The notes under the pieces: model-generated
What the model saw: the letters and a program-made list of their open reading frames with translations, nothing else
What the model was told of the DNA's origin: nothing
Databases searched by the model: none
Translations under genes and position numbers: made by a program
Part shown: in pieces, positions 10,251 through 24,678 of the stretch
How the letters are laid out: the number at the start of each line of letters is the position of its first letter
Numbering within the stretch: the first letter of the stretch is position 1
Assembly: GCF_910592395.1 (NCBI RefSeq)
Contig: NC_088318.1
Location: 3,040,001 to 3,104,000, forward strand
Length of the DNA: 64,000 bases
DNA from: Lineus longissimus
Taxonomy: Eukaryota; Nemertea; Pilidiophora; Heteronemertea; Lineidae
Direction of reading: 5' to 3'

Positions 10251-13200
10251 AAACCGGATTGTAGATCCATCCCGGGTACTAGGGCGTGACTGAATAGCGG
10301 GATTGATGTGCAAGAATGTCGGTACAACCCCTGTGGCCATGATCGCCAAATAGCCATCACGCTCTGACAAGACGATCCTGCACGATATCGTTACAATGTA
10401 ACTGAACATCCTCCGATTATGTCCAGGCACAGGTGAACTTTTCACGTCTGCTTTTCAGAGTACGTCTGCTTTTAAAAACTGACGTCTGCTCACAAACTTT
10501 TCATTGAAAATTGGGCGGATTTCATGGAGGGTGCACGAACAAGGGTCAACATCTCGCATTGTTGATTAAGAAAGCCAAACTGAGGGCCCCCTGCAGCCGT
10601 CATCCCCTCAATGGGTAGCTGACCACCCCATTACCACGGTAATGTCCACGGACATGTTCCAAATGGTATTTACAATAACTTCGAGTGGTCGGTTGACAGA
10701 CATTTCAATTCTTGGAATGACCATTTAGAAGTGACCATTTAATCTCGGACAAATGCTCAACTACAGGTTGAAAATCAAGGGTGTGTATTGTTCAGTTTGA
10801 AATTCAAAGGAAATGAAACCGGTTCGCCAGCAAGGAATTAAGAGCCACCAGGCAGCGGGTCTAATTTTTGTCAAAGCTTTCTGTCTGTAATAATCAGTAT
10901 TGTTTTTACTTTCATGATTATGATTATGATGTTTTAAATAACATATCATAACAGTCAACAGGGATTTCCAAAGTGATGTGTATTCTTCATATTTACAGGG
11001 GCAATTTTGAACATGTATTTCAAATGGAGGCCTCTTCTTCGAGAATATCAACAATTTTCTCTAAAATGGGGAAACCGGCCGCATCCCTTAAGACCCCTAT
11101 GAATGCATAACAGGAATAGAACTTGAAAACAATCCACTTAAGAATGTAAAGCTCAGCCAGAAAACCGACTCTTTCATACATTGTCGGAAAAAAGTGAAAT
11201 TTCATCAAATCTAATTTTTCATGAAATATTATAATGATTAGTCTGCAAGCTTATAGCATCACTTCCCCAAATGAAACAGACTTTAAAAAAAAGAATGTTA
11301 TGAACTTAAAGATTTTTGAAAGAAAAAGACACATATTTAGTGTTTCAATTCAATCTGATTTAACAGAGAAATGAACAATACCAAACAAATTCAAATTAAA
11401 TTTTCATTTTTTTCAAATGACTTCTGCAGCAGACAGAATCGACAGCCTCTTCATGCCTGAGCAGACGACAAGTATGAAGTGTGCGTCTGCTTCTGCTACC
11501 CACGATGCACTCCTGTGTCGCAGCTCCGCCGACCCTGCATCACGACAGAATCAATAGAAGAGATTGATTGCGTTTCCTGGAGTTATCACCAGGGGGAAGC
11601 ACGTGTCTAGCAGGTGTCTCGTCGGGCAGCATCTGTAATGGTTAGGCCAATGTGACGGAATGGCTGCAGAAGTGCTCCACAGATGTTCGAGAGGTTCTGC
11701 GCTGAGGAGGCGGTTCCAGTTGCATTGAGTGGGGTGTGTATTATAGAAAACAAGAAATTGATCCTCTACATTTCTGTGGATATGCTGATATTGTCTATCG
11801 AGGCATATAATAATGGTCGATTGGAAAACGTATCATTATACTGATGCAGTCAGATTTTATGTTATGTTTCAATCAAAATACTGATGTGCACTTTCTGTCA
11901 TTTAGTCAAGAAGAAGCTACTGAGGATGATAGTAAAACTGCTGACAAATATCGGAAAGTGCATCAGATTAAACTTTTAAATGCCTTCATCGAAATATTTC
12001 TACATTGCGTTATCTTACTACAAGACTGAAAATACATTTTCAGAATTTGACGACGGACAACTTGATGTAATCAAACGTTGTCAAAACCCATGTGACTTCT
12101 TTATCAGTCTGAAAAAGGCTTGAAATTGGCACATTCGAGTTTGGAGCATGAAAATGTTAGATTTTAGGCATTATATCATGAAGTAAAAGATATCGATGGA
12201 ATTGCTAAACATTGCATTGCATTTTTCAGCAATTTATCAATTTCGGGTTTTTTGACCAGGGTTTTATTCTCTGGACTTCAGACAGTGCCAAGAGGAGAAC
12301 AACTGAAAATGTTTTTCATGTGAAAAGTTGTCCTTGGAACTGCCATAACTTGCAAAATATGCCTCTAAAATGGTTATTTTTGTCCGATTTCGAAAATTTA
12401 AAGGTTTACAGAGAGCTGAGGTATATATATTTCCATTCCTGTTGTCAAATGAAGCCTTTTTTTAGGAAGGGAAAATAAAACTCCTCCAAAAATCGTAAAT
12501 GCCTCATCAATGTTGATGATAGTGGTATTTAAAACTAAGCTCTCTAATGAAGAGCAGGGACAGAGGAAGATTCAAGACATGAATTCCAACAAATTAAAGG
12601 ATCCAAACCAGTTTATCAAAACAATTTGTATGGAAATTATTCAATTTTTCACAAAAAAGTTGGAAATTGTTGGTGAGTTTGAGTTACGATCTTATTTCTT
12701 TCACTTTCCTCAAAACAAAAGCAATTTGATAAAGGACACTTAGGATTTCAGAATCATGATCACATGACTTGAAAATTTGCAAGGTTATTGAGATAAAGTT
12801 ATCAAAAATCACTTTTTTTCAATTTTTCAAGATGCTTTCCAAGTATTCCCAGATTCTTCTCAATACATACTCAACTGATGAATTGCCTTGCCTCTTTAAA
12901 ACAACTACTGCAACATTCAAAAGCTAAAAAACCCAACAATCAGATAATGCAGAATTTTAGCAACTCAAGTCAAAACTAGTATTCAGTAAGAGCAACATGA
13001 GAAGTAAGAAGTACGAAATTCCAACAGTAAAAACCTTTTCATTTTTTAATTTCAATCCAGGAAAAAAGAATAGAATTATATGTTATGAAATTTCCCACTG
13101 CAAAATTCCATTTCTGAGCTTTTTAAAACAGATTTCAAGACCAGAAGCCACAGTGCTCAATCACAGCAAACCACTCGCAAAGATTAAAAGCCAAGAGATA

Positions 13201-16200
13201 AAATCGTCCTCTCAACAAAACGACCCTAAAATCACCATCCGAAGAGCCATAAAATGACGGATGCTGCAGACCCATAACAATGCACGAACACAGCGGAGCA
13301 TTTCACGAGAGAAAAAACATCTTTCTATTCTGGGAATCAAAAACTATGGAAATCTCAACTCAAATTCAATAGAGGAGGAGCGGTACTTTTTGCAAAAACT
13401 TTAAAAATATTTGATTGTTCGAAGAGAAACATCTGCATGTGTTTTTGTACTCGAGATGGTTATCGAAAGGAAGTGCGTATACATCCAGCTCTCCTGGCCG
13501 TGATTTTCAAACCGACCTATGTAATCCACCTATCAGACGAGCTCACCCAAATGTGCTAGTCCCGGAGCCTGCCTAGAAACTCACGACCCCCAAGTGCTGC
13601 GAAAAGGACCTCGTAACCACACGAAAGATGAAATCATGTGACCTACCTTGCTCAATGAATAGGTACTCCCCAATAGATAGATAGAAATTCTATAAACTCC
13701 GAGAAAACAGTGTATTCCTTTGCAGTTAACACATGATAGCCTAGCGCTGAGTAACATCCATCCACTTTTTGCGATTAAACCCAAATAACTGGCCGTGGAG
13801 CTATCACTATCCGCCTGGCTACTTAATTACTTGCCCGCCTCTGATTCGGTGATCTAACTCCACATCATTGCACGGCGCGCTAATCACGACATCTTACACG
13901 CAGGCGGTCGCACCACGTTCTGAGGACACTGCGTCCGCTATGGCGCTAAAATGCAAATGCAGATCGTTAATGACATCACACTGATTAAGGTGGACCAACC
14001 ACTAAAGAGTGCGACTGGGATAAATAGTCATTATCCCTGGTCTATTCTCTACATATCGGCGAGTTCATTTCAATAGGATCACAGTCTTCCATCGCCTGAC
14101 CTCAATATAAGAATAAAAGATTTTTAAACGCAACAAGTTTTTAGAATTTTTTTAGCGTACATGTTCAGGTCTCCATGACGACATGTTAAGAGAGGTCATC
14201 CCCAAGAAGTATTGTTTGCGCTCGCTGTGGTAATTTTTCTCGTAGTTGTTGTGCTCTGGTTGGTTATTATGCAGTTAATGAGGGAACCAATCGGCGTGTT
14301 TGTTTTATATCGTTTTCAAACTCGGCAAACAAACAGGCGGCACTTTCGAGTAATTACGCGGAGACAATGGGCAATACCAGGATGTAATGACTGAGGGACG
14401 GCCGGCAGTATCTATTATAATTTATAAATTGGTGTTCTAACGCGGGTAGATGATTTGCATTTCGGCTCAAGTGTTACGAACAGCTCCATAAGAGGTCATA
14501 GGCGGGCCAAAGGCATCTTGAAATTGTAAGAGCACACACTGGGGTAAAACAATTCTTATGCAAATTAGAGTTAAATATACCAGTCGTGTTGTTGATATTT
14601 TGAGCAACAAGACACAACTGACACATTAAATTATGCAAGCGAATCTCGACAAATTCTTTAGAAATTTGAGATCAAATCAGCAGCCCTTCACTTTCTCCTC
14701 CCCACGTTTTTTGTTCAAGGCCCATCCACCAAGAATACCAATGAGATATCTTTCTAAATATAAAGTCATTTAAATAAGCAGAAGAATCACGGTACACAGC
14801 ACCCAAAATGAAGCCTTTGTCTGTGGTACAATTTAATCCCCAGTGCGGTGATTTTCTATAACAATACAATGTCTTCGCTTATAGTTCATGTCTGGGCCAG
14901 AAATTAACGCTTTCATCAAGACTTTGCCCAATTAGCGGTAACCAGCGTTACCTGTTCACGCTGTCGCTGGGCCGTGGCTGGGCCGTGGCGGGGTCGCGAT
15001 GACTCAGGCCCTGTGTGCGGTGTCTGTATCGGAATGTATGAAGTGTCCACCAGGGGACAATACACTACATGCCGATAGACGATAGTACATCGGGTGTTAA
15101 CCCCTTTTGCGTCAGAATGCAACACTTTTTTCAATGCACACCATGATAGCGTTTTTGAGCATCAATTTATTGCAATCCAACCAAGCTAATATCTTTGTCA
15201 ACACTTCGACCCCTAACTTCTTTGAGAAATGTTTTTTAGTTTTTAGTTTCCCAGTTTTTCCCGTGCCAAATCAGTCAAGGCCCTTGGCTTCCTTTTGGAA
15301 CTGTGGGATATCAGAAACTACTTTTCAGGTTTGAGATTTTCTGGATCCTCAAAGCTTTTTATTTGAATTTTCTACTGATAACACTTTTAAAAACTGTGGC
15401 AAGATCAAACATGCCGTTGCTATCGATCAAATGATGGCGAGTCAGACGCGAGACATATAAACAATCAACAAATCAATGAAGAGACAAGAAATCTTAAACT
15501 TATCGTTTAATTTTCCTGAAACAAAAAGCTGACACCGAGTCGAAAAATTATCTATAAATGTCAGAAAAATCCATATCAATATCTACGATTGCTATGACGA
15601 CAGCTCGTGGTCACAGTATTGTCTGAAGTTCCTCGCTCCCCAACGGAGTAATGACCATTCAAAATGGCCGCATCGTACGCCGCGGCGGCTGCGATGGAAA
15701 AAATTCTTTATGGTGGTAAAGTTCTGCAAGTAATTTAGTTTCGCTATCGATCAATACCAGTGTCATATCAGAGAGAAAGGCGGGTCTTCGTGATCATTTA
15801 ATTATGCATATCCAGTAGTACCAAAATGGATAAGACGTGGGTAGCGGAAGGATGGCGGTTGACGCGATATTGTCTAATATCATAGGTCAGGTTTGAGAAA
15901 CGCGTCGAGGAAATGTGTGCGGTTTTTGAAGTGATGATAATGTTGATTAGAAGAATTTAGAGTCGTGGTCGTAGATGATATTTTGGCGAAATGAAAACAC
16001 GACATTGACTGTTGACGCCATATTGTCTAATATCGTAGGTCAATTTGAAATCCTGACTGTTTTTAATTGAATGAAGAGAAGTTCAATATGCAAGTATTTA
16101 AAGGAAATTTCTCATTTCGTGAACAGAAATCTCAGGATGAAGACAAAAAATTGTAAATTTTTGAAATATTGGTACTCGGTGAACCTAGGGCAAAATCATT

Positions 16201-17373
16201 TCATAAATTTGCAAAAGATGAAATATGAGGGTGCCCAAAAGTTTTTCATCCATTTTTCCAAGATTAAAGATTAACTTGTGATATATAGGGATGCTGATTA
16301 GAAATAGCTGTAACATTGTAACACAAATCGTTGGATCCGTTTCCCAAAAACTTGAGAACGTAATCGGAGAAAGGGTGGGTACAAAGTACACACAGGATCA
16401 TGAGGATTTCTCCTGAATTATGAGACGGTAATTAGGCCGTTGAAACAACTAACAACATATTCCCTGAATTCAAACAAAACTGAAATCCGAGATTGAAAAT
16501 GATTTGAAAATTGATGAAATATTCACCACTTGAAAATTGATGAAATATTCGATTCTTTTGAAATTTGAACCCAACACCCCTTGAGAAACATTATGCAAAA
16601 TATTTATCTTTTGTTTCTGTGATGAGTAATGCAAGTATCAATTTTTTCCCGCCATCAATCCGATCTATTTGGTCTATTAAAACATGTCTCTATTGATCTC
16701 GTACTCAGTCAATGTCACCTTTGAATGGGTGTGGCCGATCGCGAAACAGACGAAAAAAGATTAAGAGGTGAAATGACTTATTTCAGAGATCAATCGAAAT
16801 AGTATCGTAAAATCTAGCAAAGCTTGTAAATCTGTAAACATCTCAATATTAGAGACAATTGCTAAGTCTGACGAAGCCAGCGAGAAATGGGAAGCAAATG
16901 TCTTTTGCTTGAACCAACACGCAATACGGTATTGGTATTATGTACCAATAAATATGCAACTCACGATTGCTGATTTTTTTGCATCATGTACTGTACAATA
17001 CTACTCGAGTGGACGACTGAATGCCTGGATGCATGCCTACACACTCAGCAGCCAAGTACCTCACAGTACTGGAGCTAAGGCCAGGTGGCAGCACTGTACA
17101 ATTCAGGTTCGGCAACAGTTGAGAGCAGACGACAAAACGGGGAAGTGTCCAAGAACGATGGATTGAAAAGTGTTTTCATATTTGTATTATTGGCAAGGAT
17201 GTCTAGTTCTGCGCTGCTTCAAAATAACGGATTTTAACCCTTTTAGATTCAAGACGCAGACAATCTGATGAGAAATTGCAACTTCAATATGGGCCCACAA
17301 ACGAGCGACATGCGAGTATGATTGCATCCTTGCATGCAATAAAAATCACTCCTTGGAGTATCACAGGTGCCAG
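10251..17373. other. Long non-coding stretch, no gene recognised
   Basis: About 7.1 kb without a recognisable gene. 10442-10492 holds three copies of ACGTCTGCT. 12500-13250 is very AT-rich with chance frames. 13870-14600 is less AT-rich and contains three perfect octamers. A 40-bp sequence around ATATTGTCTAATATC is present at 15853-15896 and again, slightly changed, at 16005-16048. 16501-16550 has a short duplicated GAAAATTGATGAAATATTC. Confidence 0.5.
13951..14565. promoter_or_regulatory. Three POU octamer sites in about 600 bp
   Basis: Perfect octamers lie at 13951-13958 (plus), 14453-14460 (minus) and 14558-14565 (plus). ATGCAAAT is the established recognition site of POU-domain factors. 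The surrounding DNA also holds AATTA and TAATTAC words used by homeodomain proteins. This is a candidate enhancer by motif content only. Confidence 0.3.
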
Positions 17374-17555
17374 TACAATCGAACCTCTCTGTAACAGACA
17401 TCCTTGGGACTGAAAAATGCTGTCCTTGGTAATGAGGTGTCCTAATTAGAGACATCAAATTGAATCGAAATGACCAATCTGGTACAAAAATCACTGTCCC
17501 TAATATAACATGTGCCCTGTTTACAGAGGTCTCTGCTAAGGAAGGTTCTACTGTA
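17374..17555 (+). mobile_element. MITE family A, copy 1
   Basis: Starts TACAATCGAACCTCTCTG and ends AAGGTTCTACTGTA; these ends are inverted repeats of each other. Inside are GACATCAAATTGAATCGAAA, TGACCAATCTGG and TGTCCTTGG, shared in order with the other copies in this window. Length is about 182 bp with no coding capacity. TA at both ends is compatible with a TA target site, and the CAGTAGAACCTC-type end resembles pogo/Tigger-like elements, but the superfamily assignment is inference. Confidence 0.8.
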
Positions 17556-18125
17556 CACCTAGGTTTATCTCTGAGTTAACCTCCTATCTGTGTTGAAAGG
17601 AAAAGAAATTTAAGGCCAATATCATCGATTTGAAACAAGAGCATCTGATGCAAGACTTTATAGACGTTTCTTAGTATCTCAATGAAAATCAATTGTCACA
17701 ACAATTGCAGGATACAAAATAGCACTTATCAGAATTCTTAAAATAAAACAAACAACTTTATGATTTACAAATAAACACTCAATTATGCAGGATTATGCAG
17801 AAAAATAGATTCCTCAAGGCTTTAAAGTTCACACATATATTAACCCCTTTATGACGAGCTAAACCAATAAGATTGTTTTTTAGTGTCGCTGTCTTGTTTA
17901 TTGTAAACAAAACGGATGGATCAGAGCAAGTAACCAATGGGTCTTGAACCATCTTCCTCCCAGCCATGAGACCAATGCCTCTAACACTAGGTGACCAAGA
18001 CCATTCCACACTAACCAGTTTCAAGATCCGCTCCTTGCCGACATCAGACATTTAAGTCAGAAGTCATACTCAATCCTTACAAGATCATAATTAGTAATAA
18101 AGAAGCTCACAAACAATCCGTCATT
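17556..18125. other. Non-coding stretch, no gene recognised
   Basis: AT-rich unique DNA. A minus-strand open frame of 90 codons (17779-18051) has no recognisable domain and is of chance length. Confidence 0.5.
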
Positions 18126-18315
18126 AGTCTGATTCAAGATAACTTTATGTATAATTTCTGTACATTCTGTAGTGCATGATGTACACCGTTTCCGGCCAAA
18201 GTTAAGTTGGATTTTTACAAAAGACCGATTCAAGAGGACTTTAACTTGATTTGTGTAGATGCCCTAGTGCATGATGTGCACTGTTTCTAGCTAAGGTTAA
18301 GTTGAATTTAAGTAC
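18126..18315 (+). repeat. Two-copy direct repeat, about 95-bp period
   Basis: The block GATTCAAG, AACTTTA/GACTTTA, AGTGCATGATGT, AC(C/T)GTTTC and AA(A/G)GTTAAGTTG recurs, with AGTGCATGATGT at 18171 and 18266. The copies are clearly diverged. No coding signal. Confidence 0.75.
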
Positions 18316-21300
18316 ACTCAGTCATTAACGAGGAGTGTCATTATAAATCTAATGAGAGAGGCCCCAGTCCATTATTGTAAAGTTTCATCAGGTTAAATAC
18401 ATAAATATGCGGAAAGCAGGTGAAAGTAGAAAATCACCTGCTTCGCATCTGTGTCGCTTTCAACAAAATTAGGCAGGAGATATACATACAATTATGAACA
18501 TGAATGTATGAGGTAGCTTTTACCAAGTTGAGTCGAAACCGATCATGAAGCAGTCACAGTCCATTTCAGTTCGACTTTTCATGAAGCTTTATAACAAGAT
18601 ATGCAGGAAAAGTGAAAGATTTTCAGGTATTTTTGAGTCGGAACGGAACGTTGTTAAATAGCGCACAATCGGTCTTTCACCATCTGCGATCTTTTTAGCT
18701 CTCCATGTAATGAAGATACGGAAGGCCCTAAATATTTATCGCCACAGGAGGGGCGGCCATTGCAAGCCATAGTGACCGTACGCGGTGTGATAATTGATCC
18801 AGAGGGAGAAACCCAGGAATGTTTTTTCGACACCTTCTTGGCGTTGATGAAGTATGGCGGTCCATTTACATACAAATTTGAGTTCTGCGTAGCAGCCAAG
18901 ATTGCAAATGTGATCAGCGCTTTTTGACACCGGATAATCTTCAAATTCTGAAAAGCACCATCGCAATAGACACTAACCCTTGTGAAGATAGTGTTATTAT
19001 TTCCATCCCACCCAACTATTTCATAAAATCATGAAGATAAAGCAATTATAATGACCAATCCCTTAGTGTTTGGTTACAATGGACGGGGGGGCCAGCAGCA
19101 CACTCGCGTACCCCCTTTCCATTTTTCAGGGCGCATGTCCCCATGAAGCAAATAACTACATTTTATAGCCCTCAGATGCTTAGAAGACATATTTTTGGCA
19201 CTTAGATATAAATAACTTACAAGTTCAAAGAGAAAATCTAGATGACTTCATTAGAAATTCAAAGTGTATCCAATCAAAACACTTCAAGTACTTCGAAAAT
19301 CGAGATTATTCCATCTCCTAAAACTCGTCTGGCAGGAACTCATCAAAGTCATTCTACTTGTCATCATCATCGGTGAGAGCCCCCCTCAACACCAGCTATA
19401 AACATCTCAAGCGTTAACGTCTGAGAGACCATCTTCCAAACCACTAAAATCAATATGGAGATGCTGAACCCGCATTGGAAATTTCACTTTCAATCCGGCA
19501 TCTGCGGCCGTCTGTGCGTCTGAGGTTACGCCACACAAAGAAAAATAAATAACGTAACACATCCTTTTCAAACTTCGCTCTCATGCATCATCGCTTGACC
19601 CCCGTGGGATTTGACTCATTAAGATGAAAAATATTGATAGAAATTTTGATGAAATAGACACGCACCAATGTTGGTGAAAGGTACAATGGCAGTTCAAGGT
19701 CGGCAGACACCGGAGGTGAAGTCACAGCAGACGCTGCGTTATCGTTTGAAGATGATTTTGTCAATAAGGCCAAAGAAATAAATTCTCAGTTTTAAATGGT
19801 CGTTTTTTACGGTTGTCAGGTTTTTTTTCTCACAAAGCTCCAGCAAAAAGGAGGAAACATTTACTGTAATATTATTATCAGCGGTTATACACTGTTGCTA
19901 TTATCAGTATTTGTTGATGATATTGTAAAAAAGGCCACATGATACGTATTCTCAGGTTTATTGGCCAATGTGATTTTTTAAAATATAGACCGACTTCTTG
20001 ATTTTAAGGTTTTTAATATTGAGTGATTTAAATTTTTATTACAATGTGTATATCTCCAATACCATTATCTTTCAGAAAAAAAAGTCAAAAAAAAAATTAT
20101 TTGCCAAATAAATAAACAAAAAAATATTTACAAAATACTGGAATTTTTTCATTCGGCCTCGCTGAAGCTGGCTAAGAGTTCCAAGGTCAAATCTGGCCAG
20201 CGATTACAATAGAGGCGCTGATGATCGGCTTAAAATGCTCTTGTAAGATTTCAAAATCTACTGTATCAATATAATCCCGTGTGTACAAGTCTGTATTCAC
20301 CTTGGTTTCAAGGTTCACCAATCGTAAATGACGGAAGTAACGTTTTTATTTTTTATAACACTTCATGTTTCTTTATGTTATAAAATACAGGTGAATCTGA
20401 CGGCTATTTTTCTCACAAAGCATTTTTTAAACAATCATTTTTTAAATCACCGTTTTAAAATTCTCAAAATATTTTTGATTTATGATCACATTAACGCTAA
20501 TTTACAATACAAGAGCAGAAATGAATTTGGTGTTTCTCCTTTTTTCGGATAACAGGGAAATTTGAAAGATATGATTTTGAAAACCAACAGAGATTTTTTC
20601 TCTTCACTGTCCTGTATCCAAAATGCCTCCCTGTATAATTCACAGTTCATTGGTTGGTTTTTACTCACGCATTCATCTACCTTAGCGGCTAGGATTAAAA
20701 TTCTTCATCGCCACATTGAAAAATTCTATTCAGAAAATATTCAATCAATCAAATTGTACCAGATGGAAGACAATCGGAAGTAAATTCAATTTCTTATCTC
20801 GGAAGAAAAACACAACCAAAACAATGCAAAAGACATTAAATTTCCGAGGTTACCAACTCGATCAAGATAAGGACCACTCCATGGCGTCTTTTCACTGTTC
20901 AACGCTTCTCAGCGGTCGTCAGCGACAACACCTAACTACGTCTGCTGCGGACGAAATATGATAAATCATACGCTAATTATCCTTCGAACACAGACGAGAA
21001 ATCTACGACGATCGAGAACAATACGTATTTGAGGAAACTAATTAATCTTTGCATAGTGATTACGCTCGAGTCGGAGAAACGAAGCATTCTGATTGGCTGA
21101 CGTCCAACAGGAAGGAAATTATTCCAAGTCCGAGTCGAGATTTAACTATGGAGCGTCATTAGTGAGGGATTAATGGGAAAACATTACGAAGCTTGGCCTA
21201 ATTATTTCCTTCGCAAACAAGACGAGATACTTCAATAATTTCTATCAAAGTCACATTATTTGGTTCCTTGTTGTAATTACCATGTCAGCCGATGATATAG

Positions 21301-21972
21301 CGTAATTTTCTTGCGATAAGTCCATGACGAGATAGCGAGAGAATACCGCCATTAGTACAGGACACTCACTTCCTGTTGAGAAGAAATAATCTTCGTATCG
21401 TCGTCTGACGGCCATATTGCGATCCCGTAAAAACAGAAAATAGACGAGAATTATGAAATTACGACAGCGCCGATTTGCCAAAAAGATATATCACGAAAGT
21501 CACAGAAAAAACGCAAAGACATGTAATCGTAAACATGTCCAATATGTAATTAGACCACCCTAATTTGTGACCGGCAAGTTTTTTCGTAATCCGATGACCG
21601 TGCGCTAGAAGATTCTGCTGGAAACAGAGCGAGCTTATCATTGATTCCTTACTGATATATCATATCATGTTTTGTCATTGATGATCAGAAAAGAACAGAA
21701 AAGTTTTGATAGGCTATGTGAGGAGACTGATCTTCATTTCTCTGATATCATGAACCTAACTGAAATAGCTCTCATGCCTAACGTAATCCAAAGGATGCAA
21801 GGACAAGGACATCAAACGTTTTAGGCCCGGTGTAATGTTTTTCAGTCTTTTTCCCCTTATTGTTTGGTGAACGCAAAAAAAACCCAGATTGACATGTGTC
21901 ACTCTATGTGTCCACATACTGAAAAGTCATGGATACTCTAGGGAAAGGCCCACAGATGGAGAAGAGTCAAAA
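18316..21972. other. Non-coding stretch, no gene recognised
   Basis: About 3.7 kb. 18650-18970 is less AT-rich and open for 96 codons on the minus strand, without a known domain. 19990-20150 and 20330-20560 are strongly AT-rich with A and T runs. 20980-21330 contains many AATTA words. I see no gene. Confidence 0.5.
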
Positions 21973-22075
21973 AAGTTACACTAGGTCTGTCAAAAAGTTT
22001 CACCAGGACGGTAAAAAACATTACACCAGGACGGTAAAAAACGTTATAACAGGACGGTAAAAAACTCTACACATG
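21973..22075 (+). repeat. Short minisatellite, 23-bp period
   Basis: AGGACGGTAAAAAAC recurs at 22005, 22028 and 22051, exactly 23 bp apart, joined by (A/G)TTA(C/T)A(C/A)C. Diverged flanking units contain AGGTCTGTCAAAAAG and GCACTGTCAAAAG, so the array once extended to about 21973-22090. Confidence 0.8.
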
Positions 22076-24465
22076 CAGCACTGTCAAAAGCTTCATGGCA
22101 ATATCATCACAAACTGAATGGTTTCTAAAATATATTCTGCATGGGATTTGATAAGGTATTGTGAGAAATCTTACCGAATCTTGAAAAGACCTGTCTCTCT
22201 CCAGTGGAGGGTGTACACTGAATGTGCAGATTTAATTGCTGGCCTGGCCCTTCCCCACAGATATCTTAATCCAATGCGTTTATAATTGACAAGAGTTATT
22301 TTCCTAAATCACATTGATCACATCAAAAGACATAAATATTTCCTTTATCCTTTGAATAATTGGGATAATTGTTTCCACTGGGCATAGTAAATGGTCACAG
22401 GTCATCAACTGATCACTAGACCCTGACCAGTGGTTGGGAACAAGTAGGCCTTGGCCTTTACAAGGGAAGTAAGAGCTAGAATAGAGAAAAACTAACTAGT
22501 TATATAGGTATCAGTTATGAGCACAATGGTAGATTAATTTGTTGGCCAGTACATTGATCATTGATGTAGTTTGAGTACATACAGACATTACAACTAACTT
22601 TACTTCTCCAAGACGAAAATAAATATGCTGATTTTCTTGCCAAAGACTGTTCTTTTTACTTGATACAAACTAGACCCAGAGAATTTTGTTGGACAATTCA
22701 TAAATTTTTTCAAACTAGACCCAGAGAATTTTGTAGGACAATTCATAAATTTTTTCAAACCATTTGTCCCTGATGTTCTCTCGCATAAATTTGATGCTCA
22801 CACTCACAGGCTCGTACCCAAATCATGATGCATCCCACCCTGATTGACCACCTCCACATTTTTCAACCACCTGTGGTAAGAATTGGGCATGGGGTCTTTT
22901 CTTTGGGTTTCACCATGTGGTCGCAAGAATTGGAATCTGGATATGAAAACCTACCTTTTCAGCAATGAAGCAGGTTGTCTCACACGAGTAACTCCACGTA
23001 ATAAACAGTTCAACAATTCACTAGAAGATAGTCCCCGTTCCAAGTGAAAATTGTCCAAATTGCAAGTCTGGGTCAACAGTTTGGTCCTCCTCATGAAAAC
23101 CACCAACAGAAGCGCACAAGTGACCTTATTGCTGTGCACACAGGGCCATGTGCCCAATGAACCTGGACCCTTTGAAATGGAGGGGCTTAGCAGGTACAAC
23201 AGTACCCCAATACAAACTAACGAATTTCCTAAGTAAACTTATCCACGCAGCTTGTAACAACACACAAATCTTTGACTGTCTAGAACTCCAATGACAATAT
23301 CAGAGTAAAGGCCTTTGGAATCGTAAAGAAGACCGAAGATGCCGAAATACTTAGAAGAACCTCAACATTTCTGAGAATAGTTCCAATAGTTGGGGATCCC
23401 AGATTCAAATGTCCGAAATCACATACAAGCAGGCTTCCCCCCAAAACGATTGAAGTGGTCACACACACACAATGCCCTGAAAATACTAATTGTAATAGGT
23501 TTACTTTCCCCATTCACTAATGTCCCAGGCACAGTGAAGACAAACAGTCACCTAAAGAATAGAAAGAGGAAAGTAATTAGCTATGCAAATGAGGCCTTGT
23601 AGCAATAAATGGCAAGAGGCTTAACCAAATAGCCCACTGAGTCCATAGGCTATTGGCTCAGAATCAAAGAACAAACGAACATGAGTGGTCTTGTGGGGCC
23701 GCCATTCATGGCCTCTCCTCTCCCTCATTGATCTTTTCACCTACCAAGGGATACGCACCCCAGAGGGTTGTGGACCCAGGGGCTGAGTGCCCTAACCAGG
23801 GAACTTCCCTGGCTTGCATCTCCTCGGTCCTTGATGTCTTTTGTCACAGAGAGTTAACAGAGGCCCTTCCTGCTACTTTATATTGACACTGTCTTGCACC
23901 TGACCCCCAAGGGCTGTGATCAAGTCCCCTGGCCTCTTCAGGGGGAGATAATTAGAGAGGCATTTCCTTAGGAACAGTAAATATTTGTTATCTTCTTTTG
24001 AAGTCTTCCTGTGGTTCCTCCCAATACATTGTTCTCCTTTCCTTAATTGATCTTGCCTTAAAAAATAAGAAATGTCCCCAAGGGAGTATCCCCATGTAAC
24101 TGCTCAGTGACAGCAGAAGTAGGCACTTTTTGATTAATCAACTAAAATAAGGACTTTAACAGGGGATTCTTGTGTAAAAGACATCAGGCTGGGGAGTCCT
24201 GCAAGGAGCTTCCTGGATACACGGCTCTCTTAGTGCCCGGGGACACTTTGTCCCACATCCCACCGATCACTGAGGCCCTTTCACCACCAGCACCTGTAAC
24301 CACACTACAGGGCCTTTATTTTCTTGTTCTCACTACTTGTTTAAAGACACCGTCTCATTAAAATACCAGTCAGTTTGTTCTGTAACATCGCAGCCCACCT
24401 TTCCGTCAGCTCTGATGATCTGAGCAGCACTGAAATCACATTCTCCCACAATGGGCCTTGGATTG
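22076..24465. other. Non-coding stretch with one short tandem duplication
   Basis: No gene recognised in about 2.4 kb. It contains the 45-bp duplication listed separately, a short CA run near 23461, and a perfect octamer at 23583-23590. Short overlapping frames on both strands at 22951-23602 show no domain. Confidence 0.5.
22666..22757 (+). repeat. Tandem duplication, 45-bp unit, two copies
   Basis: CAAACTAGACCCAGAGAATT starts at 22666 and again at 22711. The 45-bp units are nearly identical (TTGTTGG versus TTGTAGG), and a third unit begins (CAAACC), so this is a recent duplication. Confidence 0.9.
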
Positions 24466-24604
24466 TTCTAAAATACGCTAAAATAAAATACACAATAATT
24501 CTAAAATACACAATAATTCTAAAATACACAATAATTCTAAAATACAATAATTTTAAAATACAATAGTTCTAAAATACACAATAATTTGATTGAGTGTATT
24601 TTAG
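24466..24604. repeat. AT-rich minisatellite, 19-bp period, ending in a hairpin
   Basis: The unit CTAAAATACACAATAATT repeats with a 19-bp period across about 24466-24590, with slightly shortened units in the middle. The last unit, CTAAAATACAC at 24569-24579, is exactly complementary to GTGTATTTTAG at 24594-24604. The array lies about 75 bp from a family A MITE. Confidence 0.85.
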
Positions 24605-24678
24605 AAAGGAGTCAAGCAAAAGTCTCCTGTCAGGATATAAAATCTGGCCATCATGGTGCAGAAGCACAGTAATGCGAC

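Noticed and set aside
14187-14200. AAGAGAGGTCATCC as a further copy of the MITE family
   Set aside because: Only a short match to AGAGAGGTC; no terminal repeats or family core around it.
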